Shown piece by piece: positions 7,342 to 14,224 of a DNA stretch of 32,464 bases. Every line of letters starts with the position of its first letter. The stretch's first letter is position 1. Source of the stretch: Nanobdellota archaeon (GTDB lineage Archaea; Nanobdellota; Nanobdellia; Woesearchaeales; SM23-78); contig JAHJQO010000001.1 in assembly GCA_018819305.1 (NCBI GenBank), positions 1 through 32,464 on the forward strand, in the 5' to 3' direction. A program made the position numbers and the translations under genes. A model generated the notes under the pieces. The model saw nothing but the letters and a program-made list of their open reading frames with translations, did no database searches and was not told the origin of the DNA.

Positions 7342-9591
7342 ATGGTAGAAAAAAAGGACACTTTGGATGAGTTAAGAAGTAAGTATGAAAAAAAACTCAA
7401 TAAAGGCTTTGCAGAGAAAGAAGCAGGAAAAAGAACTGCTTCTGATGATGAACAGCCATTAACCTCAAGCGAATATTCTGAATTTAAAAAAGAAAACATG
7501 CCGCACCGTCTTAATCTCTATGAAAAAATGTGCAACTGGTCTGAAAAAGTCCTTAAGGTTGCTCCTGATAAAAAAAAGATTCCTGAGCTTGAAGAAGCCA
7601 TCAAGATATGCCACCTTGGAGTCACGCCGACAGGTGTAACAAGTTTTTCTATGGTCGCGCCTATGGTTTTGGCTCTTGGAATAATTTTTTTAACATATGT
7701 TATTCCTTCTCTTATTATCGAGGGTGCTGGAAGCATGTTTTTTGTTCTTTTTGCTCTTTTTGCAGCACTTGGAATTATTATTCCATTGCAAAAGCTGCCT
7801 TTCTTTTTAGCAAATAACTGGAGAATGAAAGCCAGCAATCAAATGGTTCTTTGTGTTTTTTATATTGTTACATATATGAGGCACACCAGCAATTTGGAAA
7901 GAGCTTTAAGTTTTGCAACAGAGCACTTAACTCCACCGCTTTCTCTGGATCTTAAAAAAGTTCTGTGGGATATTGAATCTGATACATTTGATTCATTAAA
8001 AGAAAGCCTTGATGATTATCTCCAGACCTGGCGAAAGTATAACATGGAGTTTATTGAAAGTATGCATTTGATTGAATCTTCGCTTTATGAAACCACAGAA
8101 GGCAGAAGATTAGGGGCTCTTGACAAATCACTAAGTGTTATTCTTGAAGAAACTTATGAAAAAATGCTGCATTATGCACACAATCTAAAAGGACCTTTGA
8201 CTGCTTTGCACATGCTTGGAATAATTCTGCCAATTCTTGGTTTGGTTATACTTCCATTGATGGTTAGTTTTATGCCTGAAGTTAAATGGTATCATTTATT
8301 TATGCTTTATAACGTTGTGCTGCCAATCATTGTTTATTATCTGGCGAGAAACATTTTATCGACGAGACCAACAGGTTATGGTGAGAGTGATATTTCTGAA
8401 ACCAATAAAGAAATTAGAAAATACAGAAACATAATCATACCTATTGGCGGTTCAGAAATCAGAATAAGTCCTGGTGTTGTGGCATTTGTTATTTTCATTG
8501 TTTTGTTATTAATTGGTTCAGTCCCCATATTATTGCATTTGGCAGCTCCTAATTTTGACATTGCAATGACATCAACAGAAGGGATTAAAGTTATTACAGG
8601 TCCAACTCATCCTGACGCGACTTTCTACTTTTTAGGTTACAGACATCCAATAGTAGAGGGCGTAACATTGACTGATCGGCTTGTTGGTCCATTTGGAATA
8701 GGTGCTATGGTGCTAAGCTTTTTTGTTGTGCTTGCATTTGGAATTGGCTTTGGTTCATATTATCATTTCAGAAGCAAGAATGTTATAAAAATTAGAGAGC
8801 AGGCAAAAGCTCTTGAACAGGAATTTGCTTCTGCACTATTTCAGTTAGGTAATCGTTTGGGAGATGGTCTGCCTGCAGAAATTGCTTTTGGTAAAGTTTC
8901 ACAAGTAATGGAAGGAACTCTCAGCGGCAAATTCTTTGAAATGGTAAGCGTAAATATATCTAAGCTGGGCATGAGTGTTGAGCAGGCAATATTTGACGAG
9001 AAAAGAGGAGCGCTTTCATATTATCCATCAGATCTTATTGAAAGCAGCATGAAAGTGTTAGTTGAAAGCAGCAGAAAAGGACCAATAATTGCAAGCCAGG
9101 CAATAATCAATGTTGCAGAATACATAAAACAAATGCATAGGGTAGATGAAAGGCTAAAAGACTTGATGGCTGATATTGTAAGCAGCATGAGAAGCCAGAT
9201 AAGCTTTTTGACACCTGCAATTGCAGGAATTGTTGTTGGTATTACAAGCATGATAACACAGATATTAGGGAGTTTGTCTCTCAGGCTTGCTGATTTGTCT
9301 TCACAGGCAGGAGACGTGCAGATGTCAGGCACAGCAATGCTGGGATTATTTGGAACAGGCATACCAACATACTTTTTTCAAATTGTTGTAGGACTATATG
9401 TTGTTCAGATAACATTTATTCTCTCTGTTTTAATCAATGGAATAGAAAATGGAAGCGATAAGCTCAGTGAAAGATATTTAATCGGTACCAATTTACTGAG
9501 AACAACAATCACATATGTAATAATAACTCTTATTGTAACAATAATGTTCAACTTCATATCTGGAAGCATATTGACAAGCTTTGCAAATTAA
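7342..9591 (+). CDS. Type II secretion F / FlaJ-TadC-like platform membrane protein
   Basis: 749 residues. A charged cytoplasmic N-terminus (1-90) is followed by a TM pair (about 105-150). Next comes a T2SSF-type helical cytoplasmic domain (about 165-285), then TM segments near 290-335. A TM segment near 375-395 and an extracytoplasmic stretch precede another TM (about 455-475). A second T2SSF-like domain (about 490-630) and C-terminal TM segments follow, the last near 720-745. FlaJ/TadC proteins form the membrane platform turned by the FlaI/TadA ATPase. At 749 residues it is longer than usual FlaJ. It follows the ATPase gene by 37 bp with no terminator visible, so it is very likely in the same operon. 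Confidence 0.9.
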   Translation: MVEKKDTLDELRSKYEKKLNKGFAEKEAGKRTASDDEQPLTSSEYSEFKKENMPHRLNLYEKMCNWSEKVLKVAPDKKKIPELEEAIKICHLGVTPTGVTSFSMVAPMVLALGIIFLTYVIPSLIIEGAGSMFFVLFALFAALGIIIPLQKLPFFLANNWRMKASNQMVLCVFYIVTYMRHTSNLERALSFATEHLTPPLSLDLKKVLWDIESDTFDSLKESLDDYLQTWRKYNMEFIESMHLIESSLYETTEGRRLGALDKSLSVILEETYEKMLHYAHNLKGPLTALHMLGIILPILGLVILPLMVSFMPEVKWYHLFMLYNVVLPIIVYYLARNILSTRPTGYGESDISETNKEIRKYRNIIIPIGGSEIRISPGVVAFVIFIVLLLIGSVPILLHLAAPNFDIAMTSTEGIKVITGPTHPDATFYFLGYRHPIVEGVTLTDRLVGPFGIGAMVLSFFVVLAFGIGFGSYYHFRSKNVIKIREQAKALEQEFASALFQLGNRLGDGLPAEIAFGKVSQVMEGTLSGKFFEMVSVNISKLGMSVEQAIFDEKRGALSYYPSDLIESSMKVLVESSRKGPIIASQAIINVAEYIKQMHRVDERLKDLMADIVSSMRSQISFLTPAIAGIVVGITSMITQILGSLSLRLADLSSQAGDVQMSGTAMLGLFGTGIPTYFFQIVVGLYVVQITFILSVLINGIENGSDKLSERYLIGTNLLRTTITYVIITLIVTIMFNFISGSILTSFAN

Positions 9592-9656
9592 AAATAAATT
9601 TATTCTAGATAAGAAGATTAAAAATGGCGAGTGGGACCGCTGGGATTTGAACCCAG

Positions 9657-9688
9657 GAGTTAGGTTGACCCTCGCCTTAGCCAATCAC
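9657..9688 (-). other. Variable-loop region of tRNA-Phe containing a candidate ~27-nt intron
   Basis: 32 bases separate the anticodon stem from the T-stem, where a class I tRNA has about five. The segment can fold back: TAGG and TGA at its 5' edge pair with CCTA and TCA near its 3' edge with one bulged A. Exact splice points cannot be fixed; GTG/TC, GTGA/C or GT/CTC would each leave a normal variable loop. Confidence 0.55.
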
Positions 9689-9694
9689 CTACGT

Positions 9695-9706
9695 GCCTGA
9701 AGACTT
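9695..9706 (-). other. Candidate 12-nt anticodon-loop intron of tRNA-Phe
   Basis: It lies at the canonical archaeal site between positions 37 and 38. The intron sequence AAGTCTTCAGGC pairs through TTCAG with CTGAA of the anticodon loop, leaving a three-base bulge GCA at the 3' junction. That is a bulge-helix-loop form, near the lower size limit for archaeal tRNA introns. Confidence 0.7.
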
Positions 9707-9741
9707 CTTCAGCGTAGTGCTCTCCCAGTCTGAGCTACGGT

Positions 9742-9772
9742 TCTGGTTTTATAAGCTCACGCTTAAAAAATT
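9742..9772 (-). other. Candidate acceptor-stem intron (31 nt) of tRNA-Phe
   Basis: Between the exon bases GGG (9775-9773) and ACCG (9741-9738), the minus strand forms a hairpin. TTTTTTAAGC (9770-9761) pairs with GCTTATAAAA (9756-9747) at 9 of 10 positions, with loop GTGA. Three-base bulges (GAA, AGA) border the stem, as in a relaxed bulge-helix-bulge splice motif. Junctions are inferred from restoring the acceptor helix. Confidence 0.55.
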
Positions 9773-9792
9773 CCCATTAGCAACCCAGAAGG

Positions 9793-9800
9793 GTTTATAA
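9793..9800 (-). promoter_or_regulatory. TATA box of tRNA-Phe gene
   Basis: On the minus strand TTATAAAC is centred about 22-26 bp before 9775-9771. This matches a transcript starting at or next to the proposed first exon base and supports the distant 5' exon. The other TATA-like string (9749-9756) is too close to the uninterrupted 5' end to act as its promoter. Confidence 0.5.
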
Positions 9801-9839
9801 TCAAGACTAATCCTTTATTTAAATTGTTTTCTATTCTAG

Positions 9840-9869
9840 CACTGGACATGTCGACGTGAGGTTTATAAA
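9840..9869 (+). promoter_or_regulatory. Promoter of the LAGLIDADG gene with CACTGGACATG element
   Basis: CACTGGACATG (9840-9850) stands 10 bp before the TATA box TTTATAAAG (9861-9869), which is centred about 27 bp before the ATG at 9892, so the mRNA should be leaderless. The same 11-mer stands at the same distance before the TATA box of the methyltransferase gene (28548-28558, minus strand), and the ungapped match continues at intervening CGT and AG. Confidence 0.6.
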
Positions 9870-9891
9870 GCACTTTTTGATTCATAATTAT

Positions 9892-10650
9892 ATGGGTTAT
9901 TCAAACAAAAGTATAATTTTGGCAACAAAAGAAAATGTTCTCAGTACTTATAAATCTAGGCTGCACGGGTTAAAAGCATTGTCTAAATATGACGGTTGGT
10001 TTCCAATAAGAGCATCCCCTAGATTGGCAGGTATTGTTGCAGATTTAATGGGTGATGGTCATCTTCAAGGTGAGCCGAAATCAAGATTAGATTATTCTTC
10101 AAATTCTGTGGAAGAATTAGAACGGTTTAATTCAGAAATCTTTTGTTTATTTGGTTTAAAAGGAAAAATTAGGAAATGTACTACTAACAAATACGGCACA
10201 ATGAATCTTGGGGTTAATAATAAACCGTTAGGGAGAATTTTAAGATTAATTGGTGTGCCTACAGGAGCAAAAGTTTTAACGAAATTTGGTGTTCCTTATT
10301 GGATTCTGATTGACAAAAAATTATTTTCTCGATTTATTAATCGATTATTTTCTTGTGAAGCCACAGTAGATGTCAAAAATAAATTCATTGAGATTAAGAT
10401 GTATAAAGAAATCTCTTTGATTTCAAATATGATTTCTTTTTTTCAAGAAATTGAGAAATTCCTTTTCATTTATTTCAACATTAAATCAACAAAACCATTT
10501 TTAGATAACTCACTGAATATCAGAAAAGATGGAAAAATTACGCGTCCTGTCAGATTAAAAATAAAAAGGAAAGAGGCTTTGGTTAATTATCAAAAACATA
10601 TAGGTTTTGATGATTTACAGAAACAAGTTAAATTGGAAAAGATAACATAA
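9892..10650 (+). CDS. Free-standing LAGLIDADG homing endonuclease
   Basis: 252 residues from the ATG at 9892, which lies about 27 bp after a TATA box; the frame is open back to a GTG at 9856, but that lies upstream of the expected transcript start. Two LAGLIDADG helices are visible: LAGIVADLMGDG (about 45-56) with its acidic residue, and a weaker FINRLFSCEATV (about 147-158) with Glu in the catalytic place. The spacing of about 100 residues fits a monomeric two-motif enzyme. There are no intein splicing blocks, so it is free-standing or intron-derived. It starts about 120 bp from the tRNA-Phe gene on the opposite strand and ends 12 bp from convergent glyS. Its natural target is unknown; the neighbouring tRNA-Phe is a reasonable guess. 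Confidence 0.85.
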   Translation: MGYSNKSIILATKENVLSTYKSRLHGLKALSKYDGWFPIRASPRLAGIVADLMGDGHLQGEPKSRLDYSSNSVEELERFNSEIFCLFGLKGKIRKCTTNKYGTMNLGVNNKPLGRILRLIGVPTGAKVLTKFGVPYWILIDKKLFSRFINRLFSCEATVDVKNKFIEIKMYKEISLISNMISFFQEIEKFLFIYFNIKSTKPFLDNSLNIRKDGKITRPVRLKIKRKEALVNYQKHIGFDDLQKQVKLEKIT

Positions 10651-10662
10651 GACAACTAAGAA

Positions 10663-12219
10663 TTACTTGAGTTCACTGAACTTTTTTTCTCCTCCAATAA
10701 GAGCTCGCAGAGTTTCTTTTAGCTCACTAGTTTTCACTCTTACTTGTTTTTCAGTGTCTCTGTCTCTTATGGTTATTGTCTCTGGCTTTTTTTCAAGAGT
10801 GTCAAAGTCAATTGTTATGCAAAATGCAGTTCCTGTTTCTGCAGCTCTAAGATATCGTCTTCCAATTGCTCCGGATTCATCATAAACGCATAAGAAGCCT
10901 TTGCTGAGCTTGTTGTAGATTTCACAGGCTTTGTCTATAAGCTCTGGTTTTTTTAGCAATGGAAATATCGCAAGAGGTATTGGACTTAGATGATAAGGAA
11001 TCTTAAATGTTGTTTTTCCTTGTTCTTTTTCTTTTTTATCATAAAAGCAATCGAGTAGTGCAAATACAGGTCGGTCTGTTCCAAAAGCAATTTCTAAGAC
11101 ATGAGGAACATATTTTTTTCCCGTGGCTTCGTCAAAAGCTTCAAGTTCTATTTTGCTGTGCTTTGAATGCTGTTTTAAATCATAATCAGTTCTGTCATGC
11201 ACTCCGCAAACTTCAATCCACCCAAAAGATTTGGTTTTGATTTCCACATCCCACGCATCATCTGCATAAAATGCTTTTTCATCTGGAAAATGCTGTCTTA
11301 ATCTTATCTTGTCTGCAGGAATTCCCATGTTTATGAAAAGCTTGTAAGCAATTGTAATTGTCCATGCATATGCCTGGCTCTTGAAAAAACCTTTTACAAG
11401 TGCGTCTTTGATTTTGTTGTTTTCAGGTTTTTGATTTTTTTCTTGTTTTTTATAATCCCATAATGGAAGAACATCATTTTCAATTGTCTTGTATTTTGGA
11501 AATTCATTTTTTAATTCTTTTTTTATGAATAGTTGCGCTTCTGCTTGTGTAAATTCTCTCATCCTGACAATGTGCTGTCTTGGACTTAGTTCGTTTCTGA
11601 AAGCTTTTCCTATCTGGAACACTCCAAAAATTGGTTTTTTCCTAAAGAAATCTGTGAATCTGAGAAAAGGAAGATAAGTTGTAGTGGCAGTTTCTGGTCT
11701 GTTATAAGCTTCCTGGTCAATACCTATCTTGGTCTTCATCATTAAGTCATGTTTTTTGATTTCAGGCTTAAAATCACTTTGGCAGTTTGGGCATTTGATG
11801 TCTTTTTCTTTGATAAAAGTCAGATATTGCTCTGGTTTTTTGAAATTCTTGGATTCAGGATATTTTTCTTCAAGCAAATGGTCTAATCTAAAGGTTGCAT
11901 TGCATTTAGAACATGTAATCATTGCATCTGTGAAGCCGCTAAGATGCCCTGATGCTTCCCATACTTTTCTTTCCATTACAATTGGGCATTCTACTTCAAA
12001 GAATTCTTGTGTGTGCAGGGTTTTTCTTATGATTTCTTCTACTCTGTTTTTCAAGAGCTTTCCAAGCGGAGCATAGGTATAAAATCCAGCACTTCCACCG
12101 TATATTTCCGGGCTTGGACCCCATACAAAGCCTTTTACCTGCATAAAACTAGTCAAGTCCTGTAAGAACTCTTTTTTAGAGTCTGTAGGCTTTTCCTTAA
12201 CTTTCTTGTCTTTACTCAT
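10663..12219 (-). CDS. glyS: Glycyl-tRNA synthetase, archaeal/eukaryotic type
   Basis: 518 residues of a class II synthetase that charges tRNA-Gly. Motif 1 begins near GGSAGFYTYAPLGKLLKNRV. Two CxxC pairs (CSKC about 103-106, CPNC about 144-147) look like the zinc-binding insertion. Motif 2 is GKAFRNELSPRQHIVRMREF, and motif 3 includes an Arg-containing helix near EIAFGTDRPVFALL. The C-terminal anticodon-binding domain starts around IPLAIFPLLKK. The substrate-site segment reads RPETATTTYLPF where most archaeal and eukaryotic enzymes have RPETAQGIFVNF, an unusual local change. The ATG at 12219 follows a TATA box (ATTTAAATA, about 12239-12249) by 26 bp, giving a leaderless mRNA. It converges with the LAGLIDADG gene. 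Confidence 0.93.
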   Translation of the reverse strand: MSKDKKVKEKPTDSKKEFLQDLTSFMQVKGFVWGPSPEIYGGSAGFYTYAPLGKLLKNRVEEIIRKTLHTQEFFEVECPIVMERKVWEASGHLSGFTDAMITCSKCNATFRLDHLLEEKYPESKNFKKPEQYLTFIKEKDIKCPNCQSDFKPEIKKHDLMMKTKIGIDQEAYNRPETATTTYLPFLRFTDFFRKKPIFGVFQIGKAFRNELSPRQHIVRMREFTQAEAQLFIKKELKNEFPKYKTIENDVLPLWDYKKQEKNQKPENNKIKDALVKGFFKSQAYAWTITIAYKLFINMGIPADKIRLRQHFPDEKAFYADDAWDVEIKTKSFGWIEVCGVHDRTDYDLKQHSKHSKIELEAFDEATGKKYVPHVLEIAFGTDRPVFALLDCFYDKKEKEQGKTTFKIPYHLSPIPLAIFPLLKKPELIDKACEIYNKLSKGFLCVYDESGAIGRRYLRAAETGTAFCITIDFDTLEKKPETITIRDRDTEKQVRVKTSELKETLRALIGGEKKFSELK

Positions 12220-12309
12220 AGACGAGAATTAAGATGAATTCTTATTTAAATTTAACTAAAAAAAGAGAATTAAATGAAAAGAGAAAAAATTGAAAAATTT
12301 AGAAATAAT

Positions 12310-12828
12310 TTATTCAATATCAAAGCCAAAAGCACTGAATAATGGTGCTCTGTTTTTGTTTTGAACTGTGATTTTGACGACTCCTATGACTTTTTCACCA
12401 AATGAGTCTGTGCATGTAACTGTGACTTTATGTTCTCCTGCGTCTTTATAGGTTGTCAGGGTTTCTGCTTGTTCTATCCATCCTGAATAGCTAATTTCAA
12501 CAGGGTCCTGGTCAAGGCATTTTGCATTGATTTTGACAAATTCTGTTTCAGTTACAGTAATATCTTGAAGTCCTGTCATTATTGGTGCTTCATTTCTATT
12601 GCATGCGTCTCCTAAATCAACCCATTTGTTTTTGCCTATAGATACTCCTCTGCACTCTGCATTGTCCACTTGGCAGCTTCCATACCCATAGTAGTAATAA
12701 CAGCTATATCGTAAAGGATTGTATCTTGTATGTGGTCTAACGTTGGGCATATATGTGTATGATGCTGCAGCCACTAGAGAAACAGCTAGCAATAAGATTA
12801 AAATCACAGGTATAATTTTTTTCAGCAT
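12310..12828 (-). CDS. Small secreted beta-sandwich protein
   Basis: 172 residues. A clear Sec signal peptide (MLKKIIPVILILLLAVSLVAA) occupies residues 1-21. A Tyr/Cys-rich segment around residues 40-60 (CYYYYGYGSCQVDNAEC) follows; its cysteines probably form disulfides. The rest is an immunoglobulin-like (PKD/cadherin-type) domain, with hallmarks VTETEFVKINAKC and AGEHKVTVTCTD about one domain length apart. There is no C-terminal membrane anchor, so it may be released or bound to the surface. A Shine-Dalgarno AGGTGAT directly precedes the ATG, and a TATA box (TTTATAAAG) at about 12874-12882 gives a leader of about 24 bases. Specific function unknown. Confidence 0.85.
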   Translation of the reverse strand: MLKKIIPVILILLLAVSLVAAASYTYMPNVRPHTRYNPLRYSCYYYYGYGSCQVDNAECRGVSIGKNKWVDLGDACNRNEAPIMTGLQDITVTETEFVKINAKCLDQDPVEISYSGWIEQAETLTTYKDAGEHKVTVTCTDSFGEKVIGVVKITVQNKNRAPLFSAFGFDIE

Positions 12829-12917
12829 ACCATCACCTTTGTTACTTAATAGTAGTATAGAAACAGGTTTTTCTTTATAAATGTTGTTGTTTTTTTGTGG
12901 GTTTTAAGGGTATTTTG

Positions 12918-14126
12918 TTACTTTTTCAGCCATTCAACCTGCTCATTATCAAGGTCTAAATAATGGGTTATTTTTTCAGCTTCTGCCTTGTTTTTCTGAA
13001 AAACAGGCTTAAGATAAGGCAAAGTATCCTGCAAAGCTCTTTTGCTGCTGGTGTGTGTTTTGTCAGCTATTTTCTCTGCAATAGCTTTCTTTTTTGCATT
13101 CCTTTGCTTTGCTAACCATAACTTAAGAATCCTTGTGCTTTGTTTGTAATCAATCAAAGTCTTGTATTTTTCATCTTTTGCAAGAGCAACTCCAGCACTT
13201 AATAGATTATAGCAATAAACATAAAATCTATAGTATTGCCATCTCATAATTCTGCCTTTGAAAACATCAGCTCTGCTTAAAGCATCAAAACCTCTGGCAA
13301 GGTCTGCTGGCTTTGTATATTCTTTAGGCATGTTTTGGTCAATCCATAAAAATATTTTATCAAGGTCTTCATTCACATTGTCAAAAGCACTCAGAGCAAC
13401 ATCAACATCAGTTGTTTTGAAAACCTTTATTAAGGCCTGTACAATGTTTTCAGTTCTGTCTCTTTCACCATATTCTTCAACTTCTTTTCGAGTAACCTTT
13501 TTATCATCAGCAGCAAAACCCTGCAAATCATTAATTGCAGCTCTGACATCACCGCCGCATCTTCTGGCAATCATGCCAAGTGCATCTTCATCATATTTTA
13601 TTTTTTCTTGCTTGCAGATGTTTTTCAGAATTTTAAAAATAACTTCATGATGACGTGTTTGGAATTCCAAAAGAACAGCTTTTTTTCTCAAACCAGAGAA
13701 TTTCTGTCCAAAAGGGTCATTAGCAATTATAATAATAGGATAAGGGCTTGTTGCGATAAGCTTTACAACAGCCTGGACACCGCCTCTGTCTTTTGTGCCT
13801 GCAATGCCGTCAATTTCATCAACAAGAATAATTTTGCTTTTAGCAAATAAACTGGCTTGTTTTGTCGCAGTACCCAGCAAGCTGTCAATAGAAGCAGCAT
13901 TTCTTGTATCACTTGCATTAATCTCCATTAATTCAAAGCCAAGGTCATGAGCAAGAGCATAAACACTGCTGGTTTTTCCTCCTCCACTAGTGCCATAAAG
14001 AAGAAGAGCTTTGCCTTTTTTGAAATTTGTAACAAACTTTTTCAATTCATCAATTACTTTTCCATGGCCTTCAACATCAGAAAGCTTCTTAGGCATATAC
14101 TTCCTAATCCAAGAGAGATTATTCAT
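12918..14126 (-). CDS. rfcL: Replication factor C large subunit
   Basis: 402 residues. An AAA+ clamp loader subunit that, with the small subunit, opens the PCNA ring and loads it on primed DNA. Seen are the RFC box near the start (WIRKYMPKKLSDVEG), Walker A LLYGTSGGGKTSS (about 41-53), Walker B ILVDEIDG (about 100-107), and the sensor region with CGGDVRAAINDLQGF (about 189-203). A helical collar domain makes up the C-terminal half. It ends in EQVEWLKK without the usual long acidic tail or PCNA-interacting peptide, and is somewhat shorter than many archaeal RfcL proteins. A TATA-like TTAATAAA lies about 26 bp before the ATG, so leaderless. It is divergent from the GTPase gene. Confidence 0.92.
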   Translation of the reverse strand: MNNLSWIRKYMPKKLSDVEGHGKVIDELKKFVTNFKKGKALLLYGTSGGGKTSSVYALAHDLGFELMEINASDTRNAASIDSLLGTATKQASLFAKSKIILVDEIDGIAGTKDRGGVQAVVKLIATSPYPIIIIANDPFGQKFSGLRKKAVLLEFQTRHHEVIFKILKNICKQEKIKYDEDALGMIARRCGGDVRAAINDLQGFAADDKKVTRKEVEEYGERDRTENIVQALIKVFKTTDVDVALSAFDNVNEDLDKIFLWIDQNMPKEYTKPADLARGFDALSRADVFKGRIMRWQYYRFYVYCYNLLSAGVALAKDEKYKTLIDYKQSTRILKLWLAKQRNAKKKAIAEKIADKTHTSSKRALQDTLPYLKPVFQKNKAEAEKITHYLDLDNEQVEWLKK

Positions 14127-14224
14127 GAATAAAAAGAAAACATTAATGGTTTATTAAGGTTGTTGATTAAATCTTTGTATTTTCAAAAACCTTTAAGAAT
14201 AAGCCTTTCTTCCCTGATTTCAGC

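Larger units (their letters stand above)
9632..9775 (-). tRNA. tRNA-Phe(GAA) with three candidate introns
   Basis: Read on the minus strand, a T-arm CTGGG-TTCAAAT-CCCAG, an acceptor 3' strand CGGTCCC with discriminator A (9632), a D-arm GCTC/GAGC and an anticodon stem CTACG/CGTAG with loop CTGAAG+A are clear; the anticodon GAA (9710-9708) means Phe. Three segments do not fit: 12 nt after G37 (9695-9706), about 27 extra nt in the variable loop (within 9657-9688), and the acceptor 5' strand. The bases directly before U8-A9 read AGAACCG, with two mismatches to CGGTCCC. Taking GGG from 9775-9773 and skipping 9742-9772 gives GGGACCG, a perfect seven-pair stem. The mature tRNA would be 74 nt. No CCA is encoded. 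If the acceptor intron is rejected, the gene is 9632-9744 with a defective acceptor stem. Confidence 0.8.

Noticed and set aside
186-9591. Complete archaellum operon
   Set aside because: No archaellin or pilin signal peptide, no FlaH, FlaG or FlaF and no prepilin peptidase is in the window.
9657-9688. Class II tRNA (Leu or Ser) with a long variable arm
   Set aside because: The anticodon is GAA with a typical Phe anticodon loop, and the insert does not form a regular variable-arm stem.
9749-9756. TTATAAAA as TATA box of tRNA-Phe
   Set aside because: Only a few bases before the uninterrupted 5' end and inside the proposed intron hairpin; a usable TATA must be about 25 bp upstream, as at 9793-9800.
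9856-9891. GTG start 12 codons upstream for the LAGLIDADG gene
   Set aside because: The TATA box lies inside this stretch, so it would not be transcribed; the ATG at 9892 is at the right distance for a leaderless mRNA.
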